64,000 nucleotides of DNA, taken from assembly GCF_000430685.1 (NCBI RefSeq), contig NZ_AUMM01000011.1, forward strand, positions 20,735 to 84,734, written 5' to 3'. This document shows, one piece after another, positions 7,766 through 16,449 of the stretch (its first letter is position 1; each line of letters opens with the position of its first letter). Below the pieces are notes generated by a model. That model was not told the DNA's origin and ran no database searches. It saw nothing but the letters and a program-made list of their open reading frames with translations. The position numbers and the translations under genes are program-made. The DNA is from Tuberibacillus calidus DSM 17572 (GTDB lineage Bacteria > Bacillota > Bacilli > Bacillales > Sporolactobacillaceae).

Positions 7766-9442
7766 TTACAAACGCTTCTTTAATTCGCTTAAGGTACTGC
7801 CAACGGAGATGATCTCAGGATCCGTTTTTATGTCAATTAAAAAGGGGCCGTCAGATCGCTTTGTCAACGCCAGCCGGAGCGCTTTTCTTAAATCATCGAC
7901 AGTCTGAACGCGCATGCTTTCAGCATTCATGGCTCGGGCAACGGCGGCAAAATCGACCGAACCTAAATCAGTGGCAATGACGCGGTTCGGAAACATTTTT
8001 TCTTGGTGCATGCGAATCGTGCCATACATGGCATTATTAAATACCAAGGCCATGACGGATAGTCTTTCCCGTACAGCTGTCTCCAACTCTTGCATGGTCA
8101 TCATAAAACCACCGTCTCCGGATAATGAGACGACAACCCTGTTTGGTTGAGCCATTTTCACGCCCAAAGCGGCCGGAAAACCATAACCCATCGCACCTGA
8201 TGTGGGGCCGACATAGGTTTTCTTTTCTGTAAAAGGGTAATAGGCATGGAGCCATCCGGCAAAGTTCCCGGCATCATTCGTGATGATCGCATCTTTTGGC
8301 AGTTCTTCTATGAGCGCTTGGATTACAGCCTTCGGATGCAATCCCTCTTGAAGCTCCGTTGTCCCTCCCCAATCAAGGGTCGACGCCTGCACATAAACTT
8401 TCCGCCTTTCCTCTCGCCATTGGGTAAAACGGGACGGGTCGATCCAGCCTTGCGCTTGATTTTGTAAAGCCAATAGCGCTCGCCGACAATCGGAAATAAT
8501 CCCGAGATCCGGCACAACGGCTTTTCCAACAACGGACGCGTCGCAGTCAATATGGATGATTTGTTGATTTGCTGAAAAAAGCGCGTAATCTTGGGTCGTC
8601 ACCTCGGATAACCGCGAGCCCAAAACCAAAACGACATCGGCGCTTTTGGCCGTTTCCACGATGCCCTTGGCCGGAGCAAGCCCGAGATGGCCGACGTAAT
8701 GAGGATGGTGATTTGGAAACACATCATGCCTCCTGAAACTCGCCATCACTGGGATACCCGTGTTTTCGGAAAAGCGCAAAAGGTCATCTTCGGCATCCGC
8801 CCATTTGATGCCGCCTCCTGCAAGTATCAGAGGGCGCTCGGCGTTTGCCAAAAGCCGGACCGCTTCACCTATGCTCTCATCATCGGGATGAGGTTTGCTG
8901 AGCCTTAGAGGGTCCGAAAAACGAACCGTGACCTCTTTATTCAGGACGTCTTCCGGAAAAGCGACAACGACGGGCCCGGGGCGTCCGGTAACCGCGAGTC
9001 TCACCGCACGTTGTACGATTTCTGGAATTCTTTCTGCAGAAGACACTTCCACAGCCCATTTAGCGATCGGCGCAAAAAAGCGTTCCAGATCCGTCTCTTG
9101 AAATCCTTCGCGGCCGCGGAACCGGCTATCCACTTGCCCAAGAAACACGATCATCGGTGTTGAATCTTGTTGAGCGGTATGGACACCGATGCTCAGATTA
9201 GCGGCCCCGACCGCTCGGGTCGCCATGACGACGGCCGGTTTTCCGATTGCTTTGGCGTAACCTTCCGCCATAAATGCCGCGCCGCTTTCGTGACGGGTAG
9301 CGGTCAGCCGAATGGTTGGATGCTCATAAAGCGCATCCATGATTGGCAAATAACTCTCTCCCGGTACACAAAAAGCTTGTGTAATCCCTTCGATTTCGAG
9401 GCAGCGAACAATGGCTTGAGCAGCCGTTAACTTTTGCATCAT
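7766..9442 (-). CDS. TPP-dependent enzyme of the acetolactate synthase family, candidate 2-oxoadipate decarboxylase
   Basis: A 558-residue three-domain TPP enzyme. The cofactor-activating glutamate is in TATRHESGAAFMAEGYA near residue 50, and the TPP/Mg motif GDGGFMMTMQELETAV ends with FNNAMYGTIR near residue 470. Automatic pipelines would call it acetolactate synthase. It has no small subunit or ilv neighbour, and its substrate-side block (GVHTAQQDSTP) differs from true IlvB. It ends a two-gene operon, 18 bases after the aminotransferase and divergent from lysine-degradation genes. I therefore infer a 2-oxo acid decarboxylase acting on 2-oxoadipate. Family membership is seen; the substrate is inference. 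Start ATG at 9442 or 9439, after GAGGGG. Confidence 0.8.
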   Translation of the reverse strand: MMQKLTAAQAIVRCLEIEGITQAFCVPGESYLPIMDALYEHPTIRLTATRHESGAAFMAEGYAKAIGKPAVVMATRAVGAANLSIGVHTAQQDSTPMIVFLGQVDSRFRGREGFQETDLERFFAPIAKWAVEVSSAERIPEIVQRAVRLAVTGRPGPVVVAFPEDVLNKEVTVRFSDPLRLSKPHPDDESIGEAVRLLANAERPLILAGGGIKWADAEDDLLRFSENTGIPVMASFRRHDVFPNHHPHYVGHLGLAPAKGIVETAKSADVVLVLGSRLSEVTTQDYALFSANQQIIHIDCDASVVGKAVVPDLGIISDCRRALLALQNQAQGWIDPSRFTQWREERRKVYVQASTLDWGGTTELQEGLHPKAVIQALIEELPKDAIITNDAGNFAGWLHAYYPFTEKKTYVGPTSGAMGYGFPAALGVKMAQPNRVVVSLSGDGGFMMTMQELETAVRERLSVMALVFNNAMYGTIRMHQEKMFPNRVIATDLGSVDFAAVARAMNAESMRVQTVDDLRKALRLALTKRSDGPFLIDIKTDPEIISVGSTLSELKKRL

Positions 9443-9460
9443 TTTATCCCCTCGCCTTTC

Positions 9461-10639
9461 TTACTCTGTTTTTCCGGGCATCAACGTGCGTATGCGGTTT
9501 GCTGCCTCAATCAGCCGGCTGTCGGGTACGGAAAGTGAAATTCGGAAATACCCTTCCCCGCCCGGTCCGAAAGCATTACCTGGTGTCATGATCACCCCGG
9601 TTTGGACCATCACTTTTTCACAAAATCCGGCAGATGTTTCCCCGTCCGGAACACGGGCCCATAAAAAAATGCTGCCTTTAGGTTTGTTCACCTGTATACC
9701 GACGGACCGAAGCGCTTCCACCAGCACATCAGCCCTTTTTTCGTAGATGGCATTGCGCTCGTCCAGAAAACTGAGATCGCTGTTCAATGCCCGAGCCGCC
9801 GCTTTTTGAATCGGCAAGAATTGACTGGTATCGAGATTACTTTTCAACGTCGACAATAACCGAATGATTTTGGCGTTACCGACTAAATAGCCGATGCGCC
9901 ACCCTGTCATATTAAAACCTTTGGATAGGGAGCCAAATTCGACGACCGATTCCTTAGCGCCTTTCACTTGTAAAATGCTCGGTGCCCGGTAACCGCCAAA
10001 CGTCACCAACTGATAAGCGGCGTCATGCGCGAGCCAAATCCCATGTGTTTTGAAAAAGGAAACGGCTGCTTCAAAAAAATCAAGATCAGCCACTGCCCCT
10101 GTCGGATTCCCTGGATAATTTAAAATTGCAAGCTTTGTCTTTCTTAAAACCTCCTTGGGAATTGCATCAAAAATCGGACGAAAGCCATGATCCTCCGGCA
10201 TCGGCATGCGATAAAGGCCGCAACCCGCAATATATGTAGCCATCGAATAAACGGGATAACTCGGATCGGGTATCAAGATGAGATCTTCCGGGTCAGCCAT
10301 CGCTTGGACGAGATGAGCTATGCCTTCCTTTGACCCGATTAAGGCGAGCACTTCGGTTTCGGGATCTAAATCAACGTCATACACTCGCTTATAAAACGAG
10401 GCGACTGCTTCTCGAAATGCCAAGCACCCGTTAAACGGCGAATAACGCATATTTTGTTGATCTTCCAATTCACTGACCAACTGTTCCTTAATGAAGTCGG
10501 GTGTTGGCAAGTCCGGATCACCGATGCCAAGATCGATAATATCCACTCCCCTGTCAAGCAATTCCTTTTTGCGCCGATTTAAGTTTGAAAATAAATATGG
10601 AGGTAAGGCGCGCATATGGGTAGCCGCTGGTTCCTTCAT
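9461..10639 (-). CDS. Class I/II aminotransferase, DapL/aminoadipate-type
   Basis: A 392-residue PLP aminotransferase of fold type I. It opens with LPPYLFSNLNRRKKEL and DLGIGDPDLPTP. The Asn/Pro block NYPGNPTGA lies near residue 172, and the PLP lysine is in FGSLSKGFNMTGWRIGY near residue 235. Overall it looks like LL-diaminopimelate aminotransferase and related 2-aminoadipate or alanine transaminases. Its place opposite lysine 6-dehydrogenase, with a TPP decarboxylase 18 bases downstream, suggests it converts 2-aminoadipate to 2-oxoadipate. That substrate is inferred, and a biosynthetic DapL role is the alternative. Start ATG follows GAGGGGAG. A good minus-strand promoter and an operator-like repeat precede it. 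Confidence 0.82.
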   Translation of the reverse strand: MKEPAATHMRALPPYLFSNLNRRKKELLDRGVDIIDLGIGDPDLPTPDFIKEQLVSELEDQQNMRYSPFNGCLAFREAVASFYKRVYDVDLDPETEVLALIGSKEGIAHLVQAMADPEDLILIPDPSYPVYSMATYIAGCGLYRMPMPEDHGFRPIFDAIPKEVLRKTKLAILNYPGNPTGAVADLDFFEAAVSFFKTHGIWLAHDAAYQLVTFGGYRAPSILQVKGAKESVVEFGSLSKGFNMTGWRIGYLVGNAKIIRLLSTLKSNLDTSQFLPIQKAAARALNSDLSFLDERNAIYEKRADVLVEALRSVGIQVNKPKGSIFLWARVPDGETSAGFCEKVMVQTGVIMTPGNAFGPGGEGYFRISLSVPDSRLIEAANRIRTLMPGKTE

Positions 10640-10661
10640 ATTCTCCCCTCGCGTTTCATTA

Positions 10662-10726
10662 TTTGGAATAATGTTCCGAATATTGATTCTATAGCCAATT
10701 ATATTTTAATTCATTTTACTTGTAAA
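10662..10726 (-). promoter_or_regulatory. Promoter and IclR-type operator of the aminotransferase operon
   Basis: Minus strand: TTTACA (10721-10726), 17 bases, TATAAT (10698-10703). Just downstream, TTTGGAATAATGTTCCGAA (10662-10680) is an inverted repeat close to the TGGAA-N-TTCCA shape of IclR-family sites. Repressor binding there would block early transcription. The promoter is well matched; the operator is inference. Confidence 0.65.
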
Positions 10727-10870
10727 GATGACTCGGCTCTCGCAGCTTTGGCCAATACAGACCTGAGTGATCCTTATGCTTGCCTGAAAAACTGTATGCT
10801 TACCTATAACGGTTTTCTTTATAATTATCGCTAAAATAGTACAAACGTTGTTTATTTTTTGAATAAACTG

Positions 10871-10899
10871 TTGAAGGAAGCTTAAATTCATTTTATAAT
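10871..10899 (+). promoter_or_regulatory. Sigma-A promoter of the aldehyde dehydrogenase/lysDH operon
   Basis: TTGAAG (10871-10876), a 17-base spacer and TATAAT (10894-10899). It lies about 85 bases before the aldehyde dehydrogenase start and is divergent from the aminotransferase promoter. Confidence 0.7.
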
Positions 10900-10905
10900 G
10901 AAAGT

Positions 10906-10943
10906 GCATTCCATTTAACGTTTTACAATATGAAACGGAATGC
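10906..10943. promoter_or_regulatory. Inverted repeat, candidate IclR-family operator
   Basis: GCATTCCATTT (10906-10916) and AAACGGAATGC (10933-10943) are inverted copies differing at one position. The pair begins right at the expected transcription start of the plus-strand promoter, a common repressor position. The IclR gene encoded downstream (13777) is the likely binder. This is inferred. Confidence 0.5.
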
Positions 10944-10944
10944 G

Positions 10945-10959
10945 ATGTAAGCGGTTACG
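10945..10959 (+). promoter_or_regulatory. cre-like site (CcpA)
   Basis: ATGTAAGCGGTTACG matches the catabolite-responsive consensus WTGNAANCGNWNNCA at all but the last base. It lies downstream of the promoter, where CcpA would block transcription. This fits a catabolic operon. Confidence 0.5.
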
Positions 10960-10982
10960 CCATACAAAAAGGAGGGGTTAAA

Positions 10983-12482
10983 TTGCCATCAACAACAACA
11001 CAAGTCACCTATATGAACTACATAAACGGTGAGTGGAAACCCGCACGGGACGGGAAAACGTTGCCAAACGTGAATCCGGCGAACGGAGACATTCTCGGCT
11101 ATGTCACGGTCTCTTCACCTATTGAAGTGGATGAGGCTGCCCGAGCAGCTAAAGCCGCGCAAAAAGCGTGGGCGAAAGTACCGGCTCCGAAACGAGGCGA
11201 GTTTTTGTATCGCATCGGTGAAAAGCTGCGTGAGCGCAAAGAGAATCTTGCCCGCCTCTTGACAAAAGAAATGGGCAAAGTCATTGAAGAAGCTCGCGGT
11301 GAAGTCCAGGAAGCGATCGATATGGCCTATTTCATGGGCGGGGAAGGCCGAAGGCTTGCTGGGCAAACCGTTCCATCTGAATTGCCGGACAAACACGCCA
11401 TGAGCATACGCATGCCCGTTGGTGTTGCTGGACTCATCACCCCCTGGAATTTTCCCATTGCGATCGCCAGTTGGAAGATCTTCCCTGCCCTCGTTGGCGG
11501 TAACACCGTCGTCTGGAAACCAGCAACGGATACGCCAGCATTAGCCTACGAATTTGTCAAGATTTTCGAAGAGGTTGGTTTACCGAAAGGTGTTGTCAAT
11601 CTCGTTTATGGCTCTGGCGGCACGGTCGGAACGGCCATTGTCGACCACCCTGACATCGACATCGTTTCTTTTACGGGATCAACGGAAGTTGGTAGTGAAA
11701 TCAACGGACGGGCTGGCCGTTTATTAAAACGCGTTTCCCTTGAAATGGGTGGTAAAAACGCCATTATCGTCATGGATGATGCCAATCTAGATTTGGCGGT
11801 TGACGGTATTATTTGGAGTGCTTTTGGTACGGCTGGTCAGCGCTGTACAGCGACAAGCCGCGTGATCGTTCATCGCAAAGTCAAATCGCTGTTAGAGGAA
11901 AAACTCTTAAGGCGAATCGAAACATTAAAACTCGGTGACGGGTTGGATGAGAGCGTGGATGTCGGACCGGTCGTTAATGCCAAAGCGCTCGAACAAATCC
12001 ACGCTTATATGAAAGTGGCAGAGGATGATGGTGCCGTTAAACTATGCGGTGGCCATATAGCCAAGGAAGGGGAGCTAGCAAAAGGTTATTATTTCGAGCC
12101 GACCGTGTTTACCGATGTCACTCGTGATATGCGCATTGCCAAAGAGGAAATTTTTGGCCCAGTCTTATCGATCATTCCCGTTGACAGCTTAGAGGAAGCG
12201 ATTGAAATCAATAATGAAGTGAATTACGGGCTTTCAAGTGCCATATACACCAATGATACAAGAAACACCTTTATCGCGATGCGCGATTTAGACACGGGGA
12301 TTGTCTATATCAACGCCGGAACGACGGGCGCCGAAATTCACTTGCCGTTCGGCGGGACGAAGGCGACTGGAAACGGGCATAGGGATTCAGGAATTGCTGC
12401 ACTTGACGTGTTTACCGAATGGAAGAGCGTCTATGTCGACTATAGCGGCAAATTACAAAGAGCCCAAATCGATAACAACTAA
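10983..12482 (+). CDS. NAD(P)-dependent aldehyde dehydrogenase, likely 2-aminoadipate semialdehyde dehydrogenase
   Basis: A 499-residue aldehyde dehydrogenase. ITPWNFPIAIASWK (near 155) and FTGSTEVG form the NAD site, LEMGGKN holds the general-base Glu, and GTAGQRCTATSR near 290 holds the catalytic Cys. The C-terminal NAGTTGAEIHLPFGGTKATG block resembles ALDH7, the human allysine (2-aminoadipate semialdehyde) dehydrogenase. It is followed after 56 bases by lysine 6-dehydrogenase, whose product is allysine, so oxidation of allysine to 2-aminoadipate is the likely reaction. It may also oxidise glutarate semialdehyde. The start is TTG at 10983, chosen for the AGGAGGGG site seven bases upstream; an ATG eleven codons later lacks one. 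Confidence 0.88.
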   Translation: MPSTTTQVTYMNYINGEWKPARDGKTLPNVNPANGDILGYVTVSSPIEVDEAARAAKAAQKAWAKVPAPKRGEFLYRIGEKLRERKENLARLLTKEMGKVIEEARGEVQEAIDMAYFMGGEGRRLAGQTVPSELPDKHAMSIRMPVGVAGLITPWNFPIAIASWKIFPALVGGNTVVWKPATDTPALAYEFVKIFEEVGLPKGVVNLVYGSGGTVGTAIVDHPDIDIVSFTGSTEVGSEINGRAGRLLKRVSLEMGGKNAIIVMDDANLDLAVDGIIWSAFGTAGQRCTATSRVIVHRKVKSLLEEKLLRRIETLKLGDGLDESVDVGPVVNAKALEQIHAYMKVAEDDGAVKLCGGHIAKEGELAKGYYFEPTVFTDVTRDMRIAKEEIFGPVLSIIPVDSLEEAIEINNEVNYGLSSAIYTNDTRNTFIAMRDLDTGIVYINAGTTGAEIHLPFGGTKATGNGHRDSGIAALDVFTEWKSVYVDYSGKLQRAQIDNN

Positions 12483-12538
12483 CCAAATGAGTCGTTTCCC
12501 CTTTTAAGATAATAGAAAGAAAAAGGAGTGGATGATCA

Positions 12539-13696
12539 ATGAAAGTTGCCGTATTAGGTGCCGGTCTCATGGGGAAAGAGGCCGCTCGGGACCTTGCCGC
12601 CTCACAAGGTGTGACGCAAGTTGTCATCGCTGACGTCGATATCACAAAAGCTGAGGAGGTTTGTCGAAAGCTTTCAAGTGACAAACTGAGCGCCGCCTAT
12701 CTTGATGCGACAAATGATAACCAGTTAGCCGATTTTATGAAAGATTTTGATGTGGTCGTTAATGCCTTATTTTATACCTTTAACGAAAAGGTCGCGCGAA
12801 CGGCCATTGCTTGCGGCGTTCATTCTGTAGACCTCGGTGGCCACATCGGGCATGTTACCGAAAAGGTTTTAGCGATGCATGATGATGCGGTGAAAGCCGG
12901 TGTAACGCTCATTCCCGACCTTGGTGTTGCGCCAGGGATGATTAACATTTTATCTGGACACGGTGTCAATCAACTCGACCAAGCCGACTCGATTAAAATC
13001 ATGGTTGGTGGCATTCCCGTTCGTCCAGAACCGCCGTTCGGATACAACCATGTGTTCTCAATGGAAGGCGTTTTCGATCATTATACCGACCCGTCACTCG
13101 TTATTCGTGACGGAAAGAAAATGGAAGTGCCTTCTCTTTCCGAAATCGAAACCGTTTATTTTGAAAAATTTGGTCCTTTAGAGGCGTTTCATACGGCTGG
13201 CGGCACATCCACCCTGTCACTCTCATACCCTAATCTGAAAAACTTAGAATATAAAACCATTCGCTATCCAGGCCATGCGGAAAAATTTCAGCTGCTTGTC
13301 GATCTCGGCCTGACAAAGCGGGGGCATGTCGTTGAAGTGGACGGTCAAAAAGTTGATGTGCGCAAAACCATGTTAAAAGTGCTTGACCCCATCGTTGACT
13401 TGAAGGATAAGGACGATGTTGTTCTCCTACGCGTCTCTGTTTCCGGAACGAAGGATGGGCAACCGAAAACTTATGAGTACGAAATGATCACCTATAATGA
13501 CAAAACGAATCGTGTGACAGCGATGGCAAGGTCAACGGCTTATACCATTTCAGTCGTGGCCCAAATGATCGCTTCTGGGGTCATTACTAAAAGAGGCGTT
13601 TACGCACCAGAAACGATCGTACCCGGAGAAGTCTATATTCAAGAAATGGCCAAACGCGGTGTCATCATTAAAGAAACAGAAAAAGCCGCGGTGTAA
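12539..13696 (+). CDS. lysDH: L-lysine 6-dehydrogenase
   Basis: A 385-residue protein of the saccharopine dehydrogenase superfamily. As I remember it, the sequence is close over its whole length to Geobacillus stearothermophilus lysine 6-dehydrogenase, which has about the same size. That enzyme removes the epsilon-amino group of L-lysine with NAD+, giving allysine, which cyclises to piperideine-6-carboxylate. Visible blocks are the NAD motif [15 protein letters not shown] at the N-terminus, [25 protein letters not shown] near 135, [16 protein letters not shown] and [17 protein letters not shown] text near 340. Start ATG follows AAAGGAG. It sits between the aldehyde dehydrogenase and the iclR gene in one probable operon. 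A saccharopine-forming activity is less likely given the size. Confidence 0.9.
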   Translation: MKVAVLGAGLMGKEAARDLAASQGVTQVVIADVDITKAEEVCRKLSSDKLSAAYLDATNDNQLADFMKDFDVVVNALFYTFNEKVARTAIACGVHSVDLGGHIGHVTEKVLAMHDDAVKAGVTLIPDLGVAPGMINILSGHGVNQLDQADSIKIMVGGIPVRPEPPFGYNHVFSMEGVFDHYTDPSLVIRDGKKMEVPSLSEIETVYFEKFGPLEAFHTAGGTSTLSLSYPNLKNLEYKTIRYPGHAEKFQLLVDLGLTKRGHVVEVDGQKVDVRKTMLKVLDPIVDLKDKDDVVLLRVSVSGTKDGQPKTYEYEMITYNDKTNRVTAMARSTAYTISVVAQMIASGVITKRGVYAPETIVPGEVYIQEMAKRGVIIKETEKAAV

Positions 13697-13776
13697 ACGG
13701 CTGAACGACTGGCGAGGCCGATCGGTGAAGTCCGCCTCGCCCTTCTTTCAAACCCAATGGATGGGGTGACCCGCTG

Positions 13777-14565
13777 ATGAATCAGAGTATTTTAAAGGCC
13801 TTTGACATTCTTGACTTATTTACCGAAAAAGAGACGGAATGGAGTCTTGTCGAGATTTCCAAACGATTGCACATGCCAAAGCCAACGGTCTATCGGATTT
13901 TACAAACGTTGGAATCAAGAGGTTATGTTAAAAAAGAAAAATATTCGGAATACGACATCCGCTACCGATTAGGTTTAAAACTATTGGAATTAGGAAATCT
14001 AGCGGCCGAGCAATTGGAATTGCGGAAAATCGCCCTCCCCTATATGAAAAGCCTGCGCGATGAAATTGATGAAGTCATCCACCTTGTGATCCTTGATGGC
14101 GATGAAGCGATTTACATCGAAAAAGTTGAAGGGTTAAAAGCGCTCCGCCTCGTCACACGCATTGGTAAGCGGGAACCGCTTCACGTCGGTTCCGGCCCGA
14201 AGCTTTTGCTAAGCTTCCAATCCGATGCGTTTATTAACCGCTATATTGATGGGATGTCAGCGAATACCATCAATAAAAGAGGGATTTGGCATAAGCGTGA
14301 CCTACTGGAAGAAATTGAGGAAATTCGTCAAAACGGGTATTCTGTGAGCATTGGCGAACAAGATCCTGATACCATCGGCGTCTCCTACCCGATCTTTGAT
14401 TATACTGGCCATCTCGCCGCAGCCCTTGCCGTTAGCGGACCGGCGATTCGCTTCTTTGGCGAACGCGGTCAAATGATTCAAGAAAAAACGCAGCAAACGG
14501 CCGAACAAATCTCAAAGGCGCTCGGTTGGACGCTTTATACTTCCAACAATGGACAAGGAAAATAA
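13777..14565 (+). CDS. IclR-family transcriptional regulator
   Basis: A 262-residue regulator. The N-terminal winged helix holds the recognition helix in HMPKPTVYRILQTLESRGYV (about residues 28-47), and the C-terminal IclR effector domain starts near residue 80. These proteins usually repress or activate nearby catabolic genes in response to a pathway acid. It is the third gene of the aldehyde dehydrogenase/lysDH unit, 80 bases after lysDH, and inverted repeats suited to an IclR protein lie at both divergent promoters at 10.66-10.94 kb. The effector is not known; lysine, aminoadipate or glutarate would fit. Its 3' end overlaps the convergent DUF5316 gene by 31 bases. Confidence 0.92.
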   Translation: MNQSILKAFDILDLFTEKETEWSLVEISKRLHMPKPTVYRILQTLESRGYVKKEKYSEYDIRYRLGLKLLELGNLAAEQLELRKIALPYMKSLRDEIDEVIHLVILDGDEAIYIEKVEGLKALRLVTRIGKREPLHVGSGPKLLLSFQSDAFINRYIDGMSANTINKRGIWHKRDLLEEIEEIRQNGYSVSIGEQDPDTIGVSYPIFDYTGHLAAALAVSGPAIRFFGERGQMIQEKTQQTAEQISKALGWTLYTSNNGQGK

Positions 14566-14843
14566 AAGAGGACTAACGATCCGAGCATATTCGGGGCAGC
14601 GAATAATAATGTTCGAATCGTCCACTTGATTTTCTTTTTTTTGATTAGATGGGGTTCCATATTTTCTGTGCGATCGACGCTCTGGTCATTGATGAACGCC
14701 AGTGAGAACGTGCCGGAAAGGATCAAACAGACAAGTCCAAGCCCCATGGAAAAAGATTGGGCCATCCGAAAGTCTCCCGCCAAAACAGCTCCAATCAAAA
14801 TCGTCAAGAAAATAATAATGCCATAACCCAATGCCTTTAACAC
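14535..14843 (-). CDS. Small membrane protein, DUF5316-like
   Basis: About 102 residues with three to four hydrophobic segments (residues 5-23, 30-50 and 80-98) around a charged loop, IKKKKIKW. Pattern and size recall the DUF5316 family of Bacillus, which has no known function. The GTG at 14843 is chosen because GGAGGG lies seven bases before it; an ATG six codons upstream overlaps that site. It converges on the iclR gene and overlaps its 3' end, so the two transcripts are mutually antisense there. Confidence 0.65.
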   Translation of the reverse strand: MLKALGYGIIIFLTILIGAVLAGDFRMAQSFSMGLGLVCLILSGTFSLAFINDQSVDRTENMEPHLIKKKKIKWTIRTLLFAAPNMLGSLVLFYFPCPLLEV

Positions 14844-15230
14844 CGAAAGTCCCTCCGTCATGATCCGACTATTACATAAAAAATCCTGATTTAGTATATT
14901 TTAAGCTTCGTGCTCATAAACATTTTTTCATTTCCATGATAAGCGCTTGCAAAATCGCTTCAAAGTTTTCGTTTATAAACGATCACTTATAACGGTTTCA
15001 TTTATTTTTATTTTAACGCAACGGCTTCGTAAAATAACAAAATTTATACGAAACTCTATCCTTTTTCAGGCTAGCATGGATAACTAAGGCCCTGCCACCG
15101 CAAAAATCTTGCGCTGGCTTTTTAACTGGGCCGGAATAAGTGTAACTAAGGCTCTGCCAGCGCCTTAATAGGTTTGGCAAAGCCTAGTTTTCTATAACAG
15201 AGCCTTGTTTTCTTCAAGCCACTGAGTGAC
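14844..15230. repeat. Gene-free region with GGCTCTGCC-type hairpin repeats
   Basis: No reading frame is credible. From about 15073 to 15212 there are two or three degenerate copies of a GC-rich repeat: CCCTGCCA with GCTGGC, GGCTCTGCCA (about 15150) with TGGCAAAGCC, and a further AGAGCC. They resemble the hairpin after zwf and the blocks near 63.6 kb. The distal copies probably end the upstream acyl-CoA dehydrogenase transcript. AAGCGCTTGCA near 14942 is a weak cre-like site. Confidence 0.55.
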
Positions 15231-16424
15231 TCATCCTTCAAAGGGCCACGGCGGTAAGGTTTTACGTAAAGGCTTATCCTTGCGATACCCGAGCACGTAA
15301 TCGGCTTGCATTAGCGTATGAATTTCCCGGGTGCCTTCATAAATGACAGGAGCTTTCGAGTTGCGCAAATGGCGTTCAACAGGATACTCGTTGGAGAATC
15401 CATAGGCCCCGTGAATTTGCACCGCATCGTTAGCAACTTCATTGGCAAAATTACAAGCTTGCCATTTGGCGAGCGACGTCTCGCGCGTGTTGCGCTTCCC
15501 TTTGTTTTTTAATTCTCCGGCTCGATAGACGAGGAGTCTTGCCATGACAAGTTTCGCTTCCATGTTGGCAATCATTTGTTTGACCAATTGATGATGGCCG
15601 ATTTCTTCTCCGAATGTTTTCCGTTCATGACAGTACTTCACGCATGCTTCTAAACAGGCATTGATAATACCGCATGCGCCGGCGGCAACCGTAAAGCGGC
15701 CGTTATCCAATGCCGACATGGCAATCTTAAAGCCTTCCCCTTCTTCACCGAGCAGATTTTCTTTCGGAACGCGGACGTTATCAAAAAACAGTTGTCCGGT
15801 ATTGCCGGCGCGAATACCGAGCTTCCCTTTAATGGCTTTGGAGGAAAACCCGGGCATCGTCCGCTCAACGATAAAGGCGGAGATGCCATTATGCCCTTTT
15901 TCTTTATCCGTGTAGGCAAACACAATAAAGTGATCAGCGAGATCACATAAAGAAATCCACGTCTTCTCTCCGTTTAAGATATAGTCATCGCCGTCTTTGA
16001 CAGCGGTTGTGCGAATCGCCTTCACATCACTGCCGGCATTCGGTTCGGTCAGCCCGAAAGCACCAAGTTTTAACCCTTTTGCCTGCGGAACCAAATACTT
16101 TTGCTTCTGTTCCTCTGTCCCCCACTGCAAAAGCGTGAGGCTGTTTAATCCGGTATGTACAGAAACGGCTGTTCGAAACGCCGTATCCCCTCTTTCCAAC
16201 TCTTCACAGACAATGGCGAGAGCATTATAGTCCATGCCACTGCCGCCGTATTTTTCAGGGATACAGACGCCCATCAGATTCAATTCAGCCAGTCTTTTAT
16301 AAATTTGCGGATCACTGTACCCGCGCTCATCCCATTCCTTAATGTACGGGATGATTTCTTTATCGACAAATTGCCGGACCGTTTTCCTTAACAGTTCTTG
16401 TTCGGCGGATAATTCGAAGTCCAT
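15231..16424 (-). CDS. Acyl-CoA dehydrogenase, candidate glutaryl-CoA dehydrogenase
   Basis: A 397-residue FAD acyl-CoA dehydrogenase. The FAD/substrate blocks GAFGLTEPNAGSDV and GEKTWIS are intact, and the catalytic base is the Glu of VIYEGTREIH near residue 367. The segment GDTAFRTAVSVHTGL (79-93) lines up by eye with the glutaryl-CoA dehydrogenase region that carries Arg94 and Ser98 in the human enzyme. Arg84 and Ser88 are present here, and that Arg binds the second carboxylate of glutaryl-CoA. With a CaiB-type CoA-transferase 25 bases upstream, a glutaryl-CoA to crotonyl-CoA role is likely. Ordinary short-chain acyl-CoA dehydrogenase is the alternative. The second ATG (16424) has better spacing from GGGGGA than the first (16430). 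Confidence 0.85.
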   Translation of the reverse strand: MDFELSAEQELLRKTVRQFVDKEIIPYIKEWDERGYSDPQIYKRLAELNLMGVCIPEKYGGSGMDYNALAIVCEELERGDTAFRTAVSVHTGLNSLTLLQWGTEEQKQKYLVPQAKGLKLGAFGLTEPNAGSDVKAIRTTAVKDGDDYILNGEKTWISLCDLADHFIVFAYTDKEKGHNGISAFIVERTMPGFSSKAIKGKLGIRAGNTGQLFFDNVRVPKENLLGEEGEGFKIAMSALDNGRFTVAAGACGIINACLEACVKYCHERKTFGEEIGHHQLVKQMIANMEAKLVMARLLVYRAGELKNKGKRNTRETSLAKWQACNFANEVANDAVQIHGAYGFSNEYPVERHLRNSKAPVIYEGTREIHTLMQADYVLGYRKDKPLRKTLPPWPFEG

Positions 16425-16449
16425 GATCATTCCCCCATCTATTCGTTAT

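Noticed and set aside
14938..14952. cre site near the DUF5316 gene
   Set aside because: AAGCGCTTGCA keeps only the core, with two mismatches in the required TG half, so it is too weak to list.
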